Shown: positions 22,401 through 30,863 of the stretch, one piece after another | How the letters are laid out: every line of letters starts with the position of its first letter | Position numbering within the stretch: position 1 is the first letter of the stretch | Virus record (IMG/VR): IMGVR_UViG_3300042463_000986 | Location: 48,071-112,070 of that record | Source of the DNA: a virus | Direction: 5' to 3' (one strand) | Length of the DNA: 64,000 nt | The notes under the pieces: model-generated | What the model was told of the DNA's origin: nothing | Database searches by the model: none | What the model saw: only the letters and a program-made list of their open reading frames with translations | Program-made: the position numbers and the translations under genes

Positions 22401-22883
22401 GATTTTGCTGATATGATTAGAACCAATCTAAGAAACGAGATTAAAGAATTAGCTATTCTTGGGGCTTTATTAGGTGTGATGATTTCTCTAGGATTTATGG
22501 CTCCTGATGATGAAGAAGATAAAGCAACCAAAAATTTCTTTAGGTATTCACAAAGAGTGGTAGATAAATTTGTTGGAGAGCTTTCTTTCTTCTATAATCC
22601 TGTCAATTTTGAAAGTCTTTTGAGTGGAAGTATGTTCCCAGCTATAGGACTTATAACAGATTATACTAGGTTTACTAGTCACTTTGTTAGAGAAGTGACA
22701 GGATTTGATATTACAGATCCTACATTATCTGCTGAAGAGGTGAGGAAAAAAGCTATGCCTATTAAATATGCTGCAAAAGCTTTACCTGTAGCAAAGTCTG
22801 CTTTAACATATGGAGCAATTTTAAATAATGAGTTTGCCAAAGAATTTGATATAACTATACAAAAAGAAAGTAGTATGAAATAA
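16431..22883 (+). CDS. Giant virion protein with PD-(D/E)XK nuclease and degenerate zincin modules (2150 aa)
   Basis: Residues 925-985 read as a RecB/Cas4-like PD-(D/E)XK nuclease: E929, then GTIDFL with D944, then ILDWKF with D958 and K960, then QLGTY with Q980 and Y984 (the QxxxY motif). Around residue 640 the phrase TEEMVHVATAIL resembles the helix of phage zincin-like domains, but the HExxH pattern is degenerate (E-E-x-x-H). The last 150 residues include a hydrophobic stretch (AILGALLGVMISLGF) that could insert in a membrane. It starts 4 bases after the polymerase gene, so both are surely co-transcribed. Probably an internal virion protein ejected with the polymerase. The nuclease may act on host DNA or on genome entry (inferred). 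Confidence 0.78.
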   Translation: MACPNINLDSWKLLVAARGENVAYALWDLYEGNVPESESKSSIVKAGLKSVDALQSEKAIKLFSSLEKNRVKGDAFWNKVQSDLSIPKDQIELLKSFNTTDRNELITNMLANYSYAIEINVAKNKIGSDIYGKSSEPKQITDENSAMALGAEVGDYFIEYITEDGDPDIAIFKTLEEANRAFNTQRAANNSSVYSNLTVPGGTNYTENEIATPAITPSIKGHAQFATDQGIGWFRSDDSIVGIQNRKALPQEIEEVRDTEGAQAAKELEKNGIPGVGGTPTTTRRILEVQSDLFQKGRDSKVLSKKLDIKKVGDTFISNGEKFTVTNIDTDSNLYELITISNQEGKTATLRRSALEKRFDERGDNSSDNQFLQLLNKNSNWVTFFIKSILQDSAKKGYEKVLFPSGNTASKVEGHTTLEEFKKQKENRIKELEESSILKNKNVDGFYYIQRYLEDENGNEVLTWRKVSNETGREKTATKEEIESLKSKFSEETKNEINQLKKELEDVEKNGFGALKPIYNFYENTVKNILNKQYGKDNVKQITDEYGNTWNEVEIVPEREQKQILLQKEGMPASKASAETLSKVKEAAKKMGISIQQLSDYLKGNKDVTTKGINGLADLVRGIIAVAEGKEDVALTEEMVHVATAILEQMDPRLVTEMISKIDRFKIYKQVYDQYKDVYKLPNGKPDIRKIKKEAVDKLLVEVIINKAGATEAYPELMEEATQSLFRNFWNKILDLIRGVYRKSNISIFEEVGARVIEGEVGGTISDISEGGIFYQLSDAQKKVQEKIQETRNSINKVVSDEKSDEVLADSDESTNWYEISLPDGTKQKITKRVTDLVKEWYKKRFKDKKFTPEEKAFNEMKRKYGVEGHADFEEIHNRYYNKDGTKKTTPDPRPVKFNLPSEEMYNMLENYYVSLLQTLDKDALVFSEVIVYNPKDKRAGTIDFLAVDPSGKGHILDWKFMQINGEDVAWFKQGAFDIQLGTYKNILKDFYGIKEFGMNRAIPIAMDFGYKEKGNKSSGLELKGIAIGSIDKTKIQDLRLVPVSEQTESTGYEDLDNIIKKLNSMLKQIGKEEVTDDDERLFKIERLNTIRKAVRLLQGQNNIASLIDVVGIMREEGDQLLNDYNTIYKNRPASSNDSNNKELSDFAEKMRVHLRIIDVFENIGRDIGHLVYTKDMLENAKTEEEREDVARRKDIHDQLMAQSNAIYRSKEQLTKAAQDFADKHVGQRNLVFGLLSPEAVIKGLSSNFRGISELPSKALQLLYKVVRGAQGEASKASLERVQKLMDIRKKLAEQGGDLRTIVQQIYQKDDKGGIVNKLIHRYSRKFHEEVDAKAKEGGDKQWLLDNIDVEEYKKEANKRLEDQIKKIERQIYTSDKNENEAIRVKNIKEAQEMWDIDNKNFNGWNNYIIKRHPLPKWYSEEYKNILKNPILLELYNFIGSINEEAKEAGYITNKVMKTFLPFVRKGAAEELAWDHSISPLKNFSESLKMQTDDVGFGSFNELTGELENSVPKYYTYDFTRKDGVNDYSDVSEDLFKNMILYIQQMEKYKYLSAVEGQLQLVKTVEQFKGHLATDRSANVVKQGGKIIEIPGNEENTKMYDDFLRVLLYGQKYVLSDTDTPLNVGKVLNFVKNGVNTITGREVFKIDEEPSATSLVKTMDAANRAFQLKALGFEFISGAVNMFGGNIQVATQAGDYFKARDFLKNQAKLAVQRFDNEEDREIFVQLVNTFMPLKDDPSTDIYKYEAGMTALTRKNLGDMLMVFMRKPEQLIEKSIFVTLLENMMVDNGRIVNINDFVKNKYKNRYKSSSEYKQSKEAIKAEVEELKKTKSIAVTKKLVNGKLEIPGLDLSNQRELQRLTELTRRISRNATGGMSDGDINRMSMSVWTNSMMLFKSWIPKLADTRFSEFRKVSDDFSVTVDEDGVKGEKYDIGRIRLLAYVLGTSIRDKSANITNLIQMNDKGIALIDKMYEDFAEKYEKRTGETLNMTKEDFADMIRTNLRNEIKELAILGALLGVMISLGFMAPDDEEDKATKNFFRYSQRVVDKFVGELSFFYNPVNFESLLSGSMFPAIGLITDYTRFTSHFVREVTGFDITDPTLSAEEVRKKAMPIKYAAKALPVAKSALTYGAILNNEFAKEFDITIQKESSMK

Positions 22884-22927
22884 GGAGTTGTATTGCTATA
22901 TTATATCTGAATATTTTATGTAATGTA

Positions 22928-22956
22928 TTGATAATAAAGAGAAAAAGGTATCTTTG
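22928..22956 (+). promoter_or_regulatory. Bacteroidota-type promoter for the tail-fibre operon
   Basis: TTG at 22928-22930, 18 bases, then TATCTTTG at 22949-22956, in the 100-base gap after the giant operon. The ATG at 22987 lies 30 bases downstream. Confidence 0.72.
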
Positions 22957-22986
22957 CATCTTAATCTCGCCTTAATATATTTAATT

Positions 22987-25900
22987 ATGAACGTTACTTG
23001 TTCTGCTGAAGTGTGTCCAGTGATACTATCTAGCACCTGCGTTTTTTACGAAGGTGCTAATTTAATATACACTTCTATAAATACAAATGACACGTTAGAG
23101 GATGCTCTACAAAAAATAGATGCTAAGTTTGGTGATATTACAGCAGGCTATGCTTTTAATAACGGTATTTATCAACTTTCCCCAGGAAATATAGTACAAT
23201 TAGGCGGATCTTTATTACAAGACACCACTATTGGTGGTAATTATACATTATCTTTTACAGGATTTTTAGAAGCATCTAAATTTATTACAACTGGGGGAAC
23301 ATCTTCTGATTTTGTAAAAGGAGATGGATCTTTAGATAGCACCACTTACCAACCAGCTGGAGACTATATTACTGATCTTTATGGTGATGGAGTGGCTTCT
23401 GGCCCAGGTAATAGTCAATTTACGCTATCTACCGTGAACACCAATCCTGGTATTTATGGGTCTGATATATCAGTACCTGTAATCACCGTAAATGCAAAAG
23501 GACTTGTAACTAATATCACTCCTCAATTAATAGCACTTCCATCAGCCTCATTAAGCTTTGTGGGAGATGTAACAGGATCTGGATCTACAGGATCCCCTGT
23601 AACACTTACATTAAAAACTGTAAACACTAATGTTTATGGGAGCAATACTTTCTTAAAATTCGCTGTAAATGGTAAAGGATTAGTCACATCAGCCACTCCA
23701 GTGGTTTATGGGGACATCACTTCTGCATTAGGATTTGTTCCTGTTCCAGAAAGTAGAACACTCACTATTAATGGTGTTACATACGATCTTTCAGCCAATA
23801 GAAGCTGGTCTATTGTAGCAGGTGTTTCTAGTGTAGTGGGAACAGCACCTATATCTGCATCTAATTTATTAGGCACTGTTACAGTGTCTATTTCAAAGGC
23901 TGATATTGCTACAGATGGATATTTATCTTTTTCAGATTGGAACACTTTTAATAATAAACTTTCCACAATTTCAGGAATTGCAGCAGGTGGTGAGCTTAGT
24001 GGAACATATCCAAATCCATCTTTAGTTAATTCTGCTGTTATAGGTAAAGTGTTAACAGGCCTTAATTTAACAGGTGGAGGAACAATAGTCTCCACTGATA
24101 CTATTTTACAAGCTTTTGGTAAAGTGCAGAATCAAATAAGTGCTTTATTAGGTAGTGTTAGTTACCAAGGAATTTGGAACGCAAATACTAATACCCCTAC
24201 ATTAACTTCAGGTGTAGGAACAAAAGGATATTATTATGTTGTAAATGCAGCAGGTAGTACAAATCTTGATGGTATTACAGACTGGAAGGTGGGGGATTGG
24301 GCTATATTCAACGGTACTGCGTGGGATAAAGTGGATAATACAGATGCAGTGAGTTCTGTAAATGGATATACAGGACCAGTTAGTCTTGTAACAGGAGATG
24401 TATTTGAGGGAGCTGGTAGTCTTCCAGGTAGACCTTCTCAATTATATTTTACAAATTCAAGAGCAAGAACTGCTATTAGTCTTACTACTACTGGTACAAG
24501 TGGTGCTTCCACTTATGATCCATTAACAGGTATATTTAACATACCAAATTATACACCAGATTTAAGTGGGTATGTTACTTTGGCAAATACTCAAACAATA
24601 ACAGGAGTAAAGAATTTTGATTTAGGTATAAATATTAAGAATGGAACTTTCCCCATAGCTAATGGATATACAGGAATAGGTTCTCAAACAAATGGTTTAA
24701 TTATTAATGTAACAGGTGGGGGATTTGGAGTAGCACATAATCTACTATTTAATACTGCATTACCATATTCATATACATTCCCTTCAGCAACAGGAACTTT
24801 GGCATTAACAAGTGATCTATCTACTTATGTTCCTACATCAAGAACATTGACAATTAATGGAACTACTTATGACTTATCAGCAGATAGAAGCTGGAGTGTA
24901 GGTACAGTTACATCAGTTGGGCTTACAATGCCTTCAGCATTTACAGTGTCTTTATCTCCAATAACTTCCTCAGGAAGTATTGTTGTAACAGGCGCAGGAT
25001 TATCAAGTCAATATGTACGTGGTGATGGGACACTAGGTGTATTCCCAACAGTGGGTGGTGGTGGTGGAGGTAGTGTATATTATTTAAATGGAAACACATC
25101 CCAAGGTAGTATAGCAGGTACAACAATGTATCAGTTAAGTAAATTATCTGCCAGTGGAACATCTGCTAATTTTACAAGCAGTACAATAGGAACAATTGCT
25201 TCGTTTATTACTGACATAGGAGACCCTAATCAATTAAGTGTTCCTGGAGGTATTTGGGTATTTGAATGTTATTTCTCTGTAGCTGGTATTGGTGCAAGTC
25301 CCGCAACCATTCAAGCTGTTGTTAAGAAATGGGATGGAGCCTCACTCACTCTAATTAGTAGTGGTACCATTGAAGAATTAACTAATGGTGCTACTAAAGA
25401 CCTATATACATTAGGAGTTAGTATACCAAGCGGAGTTACATTAGCTCTTACAGATAGAATTGTAATTGAGATTCAAATAGTTAATCCTAATGGTAAAACA
25501 GTAACTTTATACACGGAGAATGGAAATATATCAAGCGTAACAACAACATTTGCAAACGGTATTTCCTCAATAAATGGATTGACGACAGCAGCACAAACTT
25601 TAGGTGTAGGTACAAGTGGAGCTGATTTTGGTATAAGCTCCGTTGGTTCTTCTCACACTTTTAACCTACCGACAGCAAGTGCAATAAACAGAGGTGCCTT
25701 ATCTTCAGCTGACTGGACAACTTTTAATAGTAAGCAAAACACCATTACTCTCACTACAACAGGAACAAGTGGAGCTGCTACATTAATTGGAAGTACATTA
25801 AATATTCCTCAATATCAAGCTGTTCTTACAAATCCTATCACAGGTACAGGTACAACTAATTTTGTACCAAAATTTACAGGTTCAACAACTTTAGGTGATA

Positions 25901-26901
25901 GTCTTATATATGATAATGGCTCAACAGTAGGTATAAATACAACCATTCCATCAGTTTCTTATAAATTAGATGTAAATGGTGCTGTTAGAGTGTCTAGTAC
26001 ATTAAATTTAGGATCATTTGTTAATTTAACCACAGCCAATGCTTTTGGCTTAAATTACTTTCAAGTGGGTGCAGCGACATCAGGTAATGGTATTGCAGCA
26101 AGTTTTTCTCCTAACGGCAACCCATCTGGATATGGATATAATTTCCAATTTAGTACATCACAAACAAGTTCTAACAATAGTAATTTATTAATTATTGGCG
26201 GTAATAATTTAGCAGGAACGGGGGCTACTAATAAACATGTAATAGCTGTAGACAATAGTGCTGTAACAAGTAGACCTTTAATTTTTAAAGTTGCGCCTAC
26301 TAATACTGGGTGGGGAAGCACTAACGAACACATGACATTGTTTGGAACAGGTAACTTAGTTTTACAAAATAGTACTGCTACTGCAACAGATGCTGGATAT
26401 AGATTAGATGTTAATGGTACTTCTAATTTCTACACTTCAACAGTTGGAGCAACAGTTTTAACAGTTCAAGGGTCTACAGGTCAATTATTTACTGTTTCAG
26501 ATATAACCACTGGTAATTTATTACAAGTGAATGATGTTTCAGGACTTCCTTTAATGGCTGTAAATGCTAATGGAGCAATGTATATGTATTCAGCTACATT
26601 AACAGGTATAACAGCTTCACCTACAACAGCTTATTCAATAGATGAATCAACTGGAACAGCCGCATATTTTGATTACAGAGTTACAAATACAGTTAATAAT
26701 GGATGGAGAGCAGGAACAGTGATGGCAGTTTGGAATCCAACAGCTAATGTGGTTGAATTTACAGACACTTCCACTGCAGACCTTACAGCAACAACAGCAG
26801 GCCTTTCATGGTCTGTAAGTATAAGTGGAACAAGTGTTCAATTAATAGCAACAATTACTTCTGGTACATGGAATATTAAAATAGGAGCAAGAGTGATATG
26901 A
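22987..26901 (+). CDS. Repeat-rich tail fibre protein (1304 aa)
   Basis: A long Ser/Thr/Gly/Asn-rich beta-structured protein typical of Bacteroidota phage fibres. Internal repeats are visible. SRTLTINGVTYDLSANRSW (about nt 23751-23810) recurs as a near copy at 24835-24895. SDWNTFNNKLSTI recurs as ADWTTFNSKQNTI. ITLTTTGTSGA recurs around 24480 and 25750. These suggest shaft modules built by duplication. The ATG at 22987 is preferred over an upstream TTG at 22954, because that TTG lies inside the promoter -7 element. The TGA overlaps the next ATG. Expected role: host recognition or the adhesin shaft at the tail. No C-terminal chaperone is visible in this protein. Confidence 0.85.
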   Translation: MNVTCSAEVCPVILSSTCVFYEGANLIYTSINTNDTLEDALQKIDAKFGDITAGYAFNNGIYQLSPGNIVQLGGSLLQDTTIGGNYTLSFTGFLEASKFITTGGTSSDFVKGDGSLDSTTYQPAGDYITDLYGDGVASGPGNSQFTLSTVNTNPGIYGSDISVPVITVNAKGLVTNITPQLIALPSASLSFVGDVTGSGSTGSPVTLTLKTVNTNVYGSNTFLKFAVNGKGLVTSATPVVYGDITSALGFVPVPESRTLTINGVTYDLSANRSWSIVAGVSSVVGTAPISASNLLGTVTVSISKADIATDGYLSFSDWNTFNNKLSTISGIAAGGELSGTYPNPSLVNSAVIGKVLTGLNLTGGGTIVSTDTILQAFGKVQNQISALLGSVSYQGIWNANTNTPTLTSGVGTKGYYYVVNAAGSTNLDGITDWKVGDWAIFNGTAWDKVDNTDAVSSVNGYTGPVSLVTGDVFEGAGSLPGRPSQLYFTNSRARTAISLTTTGTSGASTYDPLTGIFNIPNYTPDLSGYVTLANTQTITGVKNFDLGINIKNGTFPIANGYTGIGSQTNGLIINVTGGGFGVAHNLLFNTALPYSYTFPSATGTLALTSDLSTYVPTSRTLTINGTTYDLSADRSWSVGTVTSVGLTMPSAFTVSLSPITSSGSIVVTGAGLSSQYVRGDGTLGVFPTVGGGGGGSVYYLNGNTSQGSIAGTTMYQLSKLSASGTSANFTSSTIGTIASFITDIGDPNQLSVPGGIWVFECYFSVAGIGASPATIQAVVKKWDGASLTLISSGTIEELTNGATKDLYTLGVSIPSGVTLALTDRIVIEIQIVNPNGKTVTLYTENGNISSVTTTFANGISSINGLTTAAQTLGVGTSGADFGISSVGSSHTFNLPTASAINRGALSSADWTTFNSKQNTITLTTTGTSGAATLIGSTLNIPQYQAVLTNPITGTGTTNFVPKFTGSTTLGDSLIYDNGSTVGINTTIPSVSYKLDVNGAVRVSSTLNLGSFVNLTTANAFGLNYFQVGAATSGNGIAASFSPNGNPSGYGYNFQFSTSQTSSNNSNLLIIGGNNLAGTGATNKHVIAVDNSAVTSRPLIFKVAPTNTGWGSTNEHMTLFGTGNLVLQNSTATATDAGYRLDVNGTSNFYTSTVGATVLTVQGSTGQLFTVSDITTGNLLQVNDVSGLPLMAVNANGAMYMYSATLTGITASPTTAYSIDESTGTAAYFDYRVTNTVNNGWRAGTVMAVWNPTANVVEFTDTSTADLTATTAGLSWSVSISGTSVQLIATITSGTWNIKIGARVI

Positions 26902-27602
26902 GTAGGATAACAATTAAAGGACAAACAGTTTATGGAGTTAAACCTATTGTAACAGATGGGCTTGTTTTATATTTAGATGCAGCTAATACTAAAAGTTATC
27001 CTGGTACAGGTACAACATGGACTGATTTAAGTGGTTACAATAGTAACGGCACATTAACAAATGGACCAACATTTAATCCTTCTAATGGGGGCAGTATTGT
27101 GTTTGATGGAACAAACGATTTTGTGTTATTAAAAAGTGGAGCGGCTTTATTAACACAAACTTCCAATATAACTATGGAAATTTGGTTTTATAAAACAGGT
27201 ACAGGATTAAACTATAGATTATTTTATAATGGAAATAGTGGTGCAAATGGATATGGATTTTATACAGGAGTGTGTAGTACACCTACAACATTATTAGGAA
27301 TACTTTTTGGTGGTGTGGCTTGTAATGTCGTATCAACAACAGTAGCTATAAATACATGGTATCACGCTGTTTTCACTAATGCACCAGGTAATATTAACAC
27401 TTTATACTTAAATGGAGTGGCTGTTAGTACAGCAAATCAATCTTTTGTAGCACCAACAACTGAGACAACAATAGGTGCTGCTACAAATGCTTCTAATGCT
27501 TATGCTGGTAGAATAGCAATAGCAAAATTATACAATCGTGCTTTATCAGCATCAGAAGTACTACAAAATTATAATGCTTTAAAAAGTAGGTTTGGATTAT
27601 GA
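26898..27602 (+). CDS. LamG/concanavalin-A-like lectin domain protein (copy 1)
   Basis: After a short N-terminal tether the protein shows the phage LamG-like jelly-roll pattern: DGLVLYLDAAN, WTDLSGYNSNGTL, IVFDGTNDFV, MEIWFYKTG, a NTLYLNGV hairpin and a C-terminal IAKLYNRALSASEVLQNYNAL. Such jelly rolls bind carbohydrates, so host surface glycan binding is the likely role. The start overlaps the stop of the fibre gene (ATGA) and its own stop overlaps the start of a paralogue, giving a coupled three-gene fibre/lectin unit. The two lectins share ends and motif order but differ much in the middle, consistent with duplication followed by diversification of the binding face. Confidence 0.82.
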   Translation: MSRITIKGQTVYGVKPIVTDGLVLYLDAANTKSYPGTGTTWTDLSGYNSNGTLTNGPTFNPSNGGSIVFDGTNDFVLLKSGAALLTQTSNITMEIWFYKTGTGLNYRLFYNGNSGANGYGFYTGVCSTPTTLLGILFGGVACNVVSTTVAINTWYHAVFTNAPGNINTLYLNGVAVSTANQSFVAPTTETTIGAATNASNAYAGRIAIAKLYNRALSASEVLQNYNALKSRFGL

Positions 27603-28312
27603 GCAGTTTAATAGGAGCAAATAATATTATAACAGATGGATTAGTTATGTATTTGGATGCAGCTAATATTAATTCTTATTCAGGAACAGGAACAGTATGG
27701 AATGATTTAAGTCCTTATAAAACAAATGCTACACTAGTTAATGGTCCTGCGTACACTTCAGCTAATGCTGGTGGTATTGTATTTGATGGTACTAATGATG
27801 GAGTCACTTTGCAAGCTTCAACACTTTGGAATGTTGGTGCTGCTGATTTTACTATTGAATTCTGGTTTAGAAGGACTGGCACTAGTCAAGCTTATGGTAG
27901 ATATTTTCAATTAAGTAATGGTGATACTTTTAGTGCATTTAGTTTAGCTGTAAAAGGGACAAACCAAGATCAATTATCATTTTCTATGGCTTCTGCAAAT
28001 GGTAGTTGGGGTGTTTTAAATGATGCTACAATAGGTACTTTAACAGCAGGACGATTCAATCATGTTGTTATTTCAAGAATAGGGACAAATTTTTATCTAT
28101 ATTTAAACACAGTTCAAAGTCTGATTACTACTAGTGCAGCATCATTGTATTATGCAGCAGGAGGAGTACCTATAATTGGAGGTCAAACAATTGGTACAAC
28201 TAGATCTTTATCTGGTATAATTTCTTTGTTTAAATTTTATAAAGGAAAAGGGCTTACATTAGCCGAAGTAACACAAAATTATAATGCATTAAAAGGAAGA
28301 TTTGGACTGTAA
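27599..28312 (+). CDS. LamG/concanavalin-A-like lectin domain protein (copy 2)
   Basis: A paralogue of the preceding gene. It has the same order of motifs: DGLVMYLDAANINSYSGTG, WNDLSPYKTNATL, IVFDGTNDGV, FTIEFWFRR and the C-terminal LAEVTQNYNALKGRFGL, matching LQNYNALKSRFGL of copy 1. Presumably a jelly-roll carbohydrate-binding tail protein. It overlaps copy 1 by 4 bases. The tandem arrangement offers a route to broaden or switch receptor use (inferred). No catalytic residues of glycanases are apparent, so binding rather than hydrolysis is favoured. Confidence 0.82.
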   Translation: MSSLIGANNIITDGLVMYLDAANINSYSGTGTVWNDLSPYKTNATLVNGPAYTSANAGGIVFDGTNDGVTLQASTLWNVGAADFTIEFWFRRTGTSQAYGRYFQLSNGDTFSAFSLAVKGTNQDQLSFSMASANGSWGVLNDATIGTLTAGRFNHVVISRIGTNFYLYLNTVQSLITTSAASLYYAAGGVPIIGGQTIGTTRSLSGIISLFKFYKGKGLTLAEVTQNYNALKGRFGL

Positions 28313-28334
28313 ATAATATGAGAGTAGACAGTTT

Positions 28335-28397
28335 ATGATATTTGATGTTACAGAATTAGATACACCAGAGTGGCAAAACATTCATATAACAATTTAA
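28335..28397 (+). other. Micro-ORF (20 codons) in the gap before the S74 fibre
   Basis: An ATG-to-TAA frame of 20 codons (MIFDVTELDTPEWQNIHITI) in the 122-base gap between the second lectin gene and the S74 fibre gene. It could be a tiny gene or the remnant of a fibre cassette. Nothing beyond the open frame supports it. The rest of the gap holds no clear promoter or hairpin. Confidence 0.2.
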
Positions 28398-28434
28398 AAA
28401 CTTTACCTATTGGATAGTGAAAATAGGATAAAAA

Positions 28435-30852
28435 ATGGCACAAGAGTTTGTAGCAAGGAAAGGTCTTTTAGTTCCAAGTGGTAATGTAGGTATAGGAGTT
28501 ACTCCGAGTGCGTGGGATGGAACATTAGTCAAAGCTATTCAATTAGCAGATAATGGGGCTTCATTATCAAGTTTTTCAACAGGAAATACAAGTGGTAAAT
28601 TTGCGATATTATCAAACAATGCTTATTATGATAGTGGTGGCTGGAAATATTTACAAAGTTCTGCATCTGCTCAATACAGAATAGCTAATCAGGAACATCA
28701 ATGGTTCACCGCCCCTTCAGGCACAGCAGGTAACGCTATCAGCTTTACACAAGTAATGACCTTAGATGCAAGTGGAAGGTTATTAATTGGAACTACAAGT
28801 AGTACTGGTGTTGATAAGGTTAGAATAAATAATGACGGCACAACATCTTATTCAACTGTAAATATTACAAATGCTAACTCAACAGCTAATATGTATGTTG
28901 GTGTTGGAGGTAATAGTGTTGCAAATGTCAATTTAAGAGATAATGCTTATATATGGAATGCAGCAGCATCCGCATTAGCTTTTGGAACTAGTGATACCGA
29001 ACGTATGCGCATCACCTCATCAGGTAACGTAGGTATAGGTACTACTTCACCTTCGACTAAACTAGATGTAACAGGTACAGTAACAGCTACATCATTTAGT
29101 GGTGCTGGAACAGGTTTAACAGGAACAGCATCAAGTTTAAGTATTGGTGGTACAGCAGCATCAGTTTCTACTTCTACAACAACAGGTATTGTTTCAAGTT
29201 TTTCTACAACAATTAATACTACCACACCTGGTACTGGAACCTATGGTATAAGCTTTGCTGGAAGTAGTATCTCAGACAACGCTTCTGGAATTACTTGGGC
29301 TTGGTCTGGAAATACAGCACAAGCAGGTATTTATGTACAATCAAGTGGAAATTATGGTACAAAGATGTATATTGCAACAACAGATTCTTTTGCTACAGGA
29401 GCAAAAACTGCTATTAGTATTGGTGAAACTGGTATTGTAAATTTTGTTAGGAGTAGACCTACATCTTTAGGTAATATTATTTTAGATGCAGGTAACTATA
29501 GTTCCTATGCTTTACCATTAACTGGTGGAACATTATCTGGTAATATCTCTGCAGCAAATATTACTACAGGTGTTAATGTAAATCATATTGTACAACGTGA
29601 TGCTAGTGGATATATTTATGCTAATTATATTAACTTTAATATATCTGAAAGTGAGAATCCTACTATTAATAGTTTTTTTGTTTCTAATGGTGATGGATGG
29701 TCACGTAAAGCCTCGGTAGCTCATGTTAAAAATACTATTCGAGGAGTTGCTGATGGAACCTGGGGAATAAATGTTACTGGAACTGCAGGCGGTGTAGCTT
29801 GGGGTAACGTGTCAAGCAAACCTTCTCACATAATGTATTATCAAGGTTTTACTCTTGACGCTAATACAATGGATGTTAATGCTACAGGTTTTACATATTC
29901 AGCTAATGCACCATTTACAGGTCCTATTGTTAGATTTAGTGCTGGTGGAAGTTATGATATGTGGTTAAATGCTACTTATAGTGGAGGAGGAAATTCTATT
30001 GCATTTAGAACTAGAAATGGTGATGCTGGAACTTTTAATCCTTGGAGAGCTATTTTACATGACGGAAACTACACATTATACTCACCAACATTAACAGGTG
30101 GAGGAGCTAGTGGAACTTGGAGTATTAACGTTACAGGTAACGCTGGTACTGCAACAACCGCAACTAACTTATCAGGATTTGATAAAACTAATCCTACATT
30201 CGGTGCTGTATATTCAACTAACTGGTTTAGGTCTTATGGAGATACTGGGTTATATAATCAAGATTATGCTTGTCATTTTAGACGTAGTACATCAGCTAGT
30301 TTTGGTACATGGGAAATGTTTGGCTATAATAAAGGCGGATATGGTGGATTAAATATTATAGATCCTAGTGGATATTGGAATAATTTTATGTTTGAAAATG
30401 GTAATGGGGGTTTATATCAACAAAACGGTAGTGGTTGGGTTTGGCTTCATAATAGAACCTATGGATCTTTTGCTATAGGCCCAAGTGGTACTGTATCAGC
30501 TTCTTATAGATTATATGTTGAAGGAAATATATATGCAACGGGTGTAGTGGATTGGGCGTCAGATGTTAGAAAAAAAGAAAATATAGTTACAATAGATAGT
30601 TCATTGGAAAAAGTAACTAAATTAAGAGGAGTTTATTTTAACAGAATTGATGATCCGAAGAAAAAAACACAAACAGGTGTAATTGCTCAAGAAGTTAAAG
30701 AGATAATGCCAGAGCTAGTAAACTATGACGATATGAATGATAGTTATAGTGTAACCTATGGTAATTTTGCTGGGCTATTTATAGAAGCGATAAAAGAGCA
30801 ACAAAAAGAAATAAATGAGCTTAAATTAATTATTAATAATCTTAACAAATAA
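28435..30852 (+). CDS. Tail fibre/spike with C-terminal S74 intramolecular chaperone (805 aa)
   Basis: The N-terminal part opens with AQEFVARKGLLVPSGNVGIG and includes repeated 'GNVGIGT' turns typical of long fibre shafts. The middle has Gly/Ser/Thr-rich beta repeats. The last 100 residues form a peptidase S74 (endosialidase-type) chaperone domain: DWASDVRKKENI with catalytic Ser709 and the SDxRxK signature (K713), then GVIAQEVKEIMPELV and a C-terminal coiled coil (EAIKEQQKEINELKLII). In this family the domain drives trimer folding and cuts itself off after assembly at that Ser. Likely a trimeric receptor-binding fibre. The start is an ATG after an A-rich stretch. Confidence 0.9.
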   Translation: MAQEFVARKGLLVPSGNVGIGVTPSAWDGTLVKAIQLADNGASLSSFSTGNTSGKFAILSNNAYYDSGGWKYLQSSASAQYRIANQEHQWFTAPSGTAGNAISFTQVMTLDASGRLLIGTTSSTGVDKVRINNDGTTSYSTVNITNANSTANMYVGVGGNSVANVNLRDNAYIWNAAASALAFGTSDTERMRITSSGNVGIGTTSPSTKLDVTGTVTATSFSGAGTGLTGTASSLSIGGTAASVSTSTTTGIVSSFSTTINTTTPGTGTYGISFAGSSISDNASGITWAWSGNTAQAGIYVQSSGNYGTKMYIATTDSFATGAKTAISIGETGIVNFVRSRPTSLGNIILDAGNYSSYALPLTGGTLSGNISAANITTGVNVNHIVQRDASGYIYANYINFNISESENPTINSFFVSNGDGWSRKASVAHVKNTIRGVADGTWGINVTGTAGGVAWGNVSSKPSHIMYYQGFTLDANTMDVNATGFTYSANAPFTGPIVRFSAGGSYDMWLNATYSGGGNSIAFRTRNGDAGTFNPWRAILHDGNYTLYSPTLTGGGASGTWSINVTGNAGTATTATNLSGFDKTNPTFGAVYSTNWFRSYGDTGLYNQDYACHFRRSTSASFGTWEMFGYNKGGYGGLNIIDPSGYWNNFMFENGNGGLYQQNGSGWVWLHNRTYGSFAIGPSGTVSASYRLYVEGNIYATGVVDWASDVRKKENIVTIDSSLEKVTKLRGVYFNRIDDPKKKTQTGVIAQEVKEIMPELVNYDDMNDSYSVTYGNFAGLFIEAIKEQQKEINELKLIINNLNK

Positions 30853-30863
30853 AAGAATAAAAT

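Noticed and set aside
22954-22987. Upstream TTG start for the 1304-aa fibre
   Set aside because: The TTG lies within the promoter -7 element TATCTTTG, and an ATG at 22987 gives a typical start.
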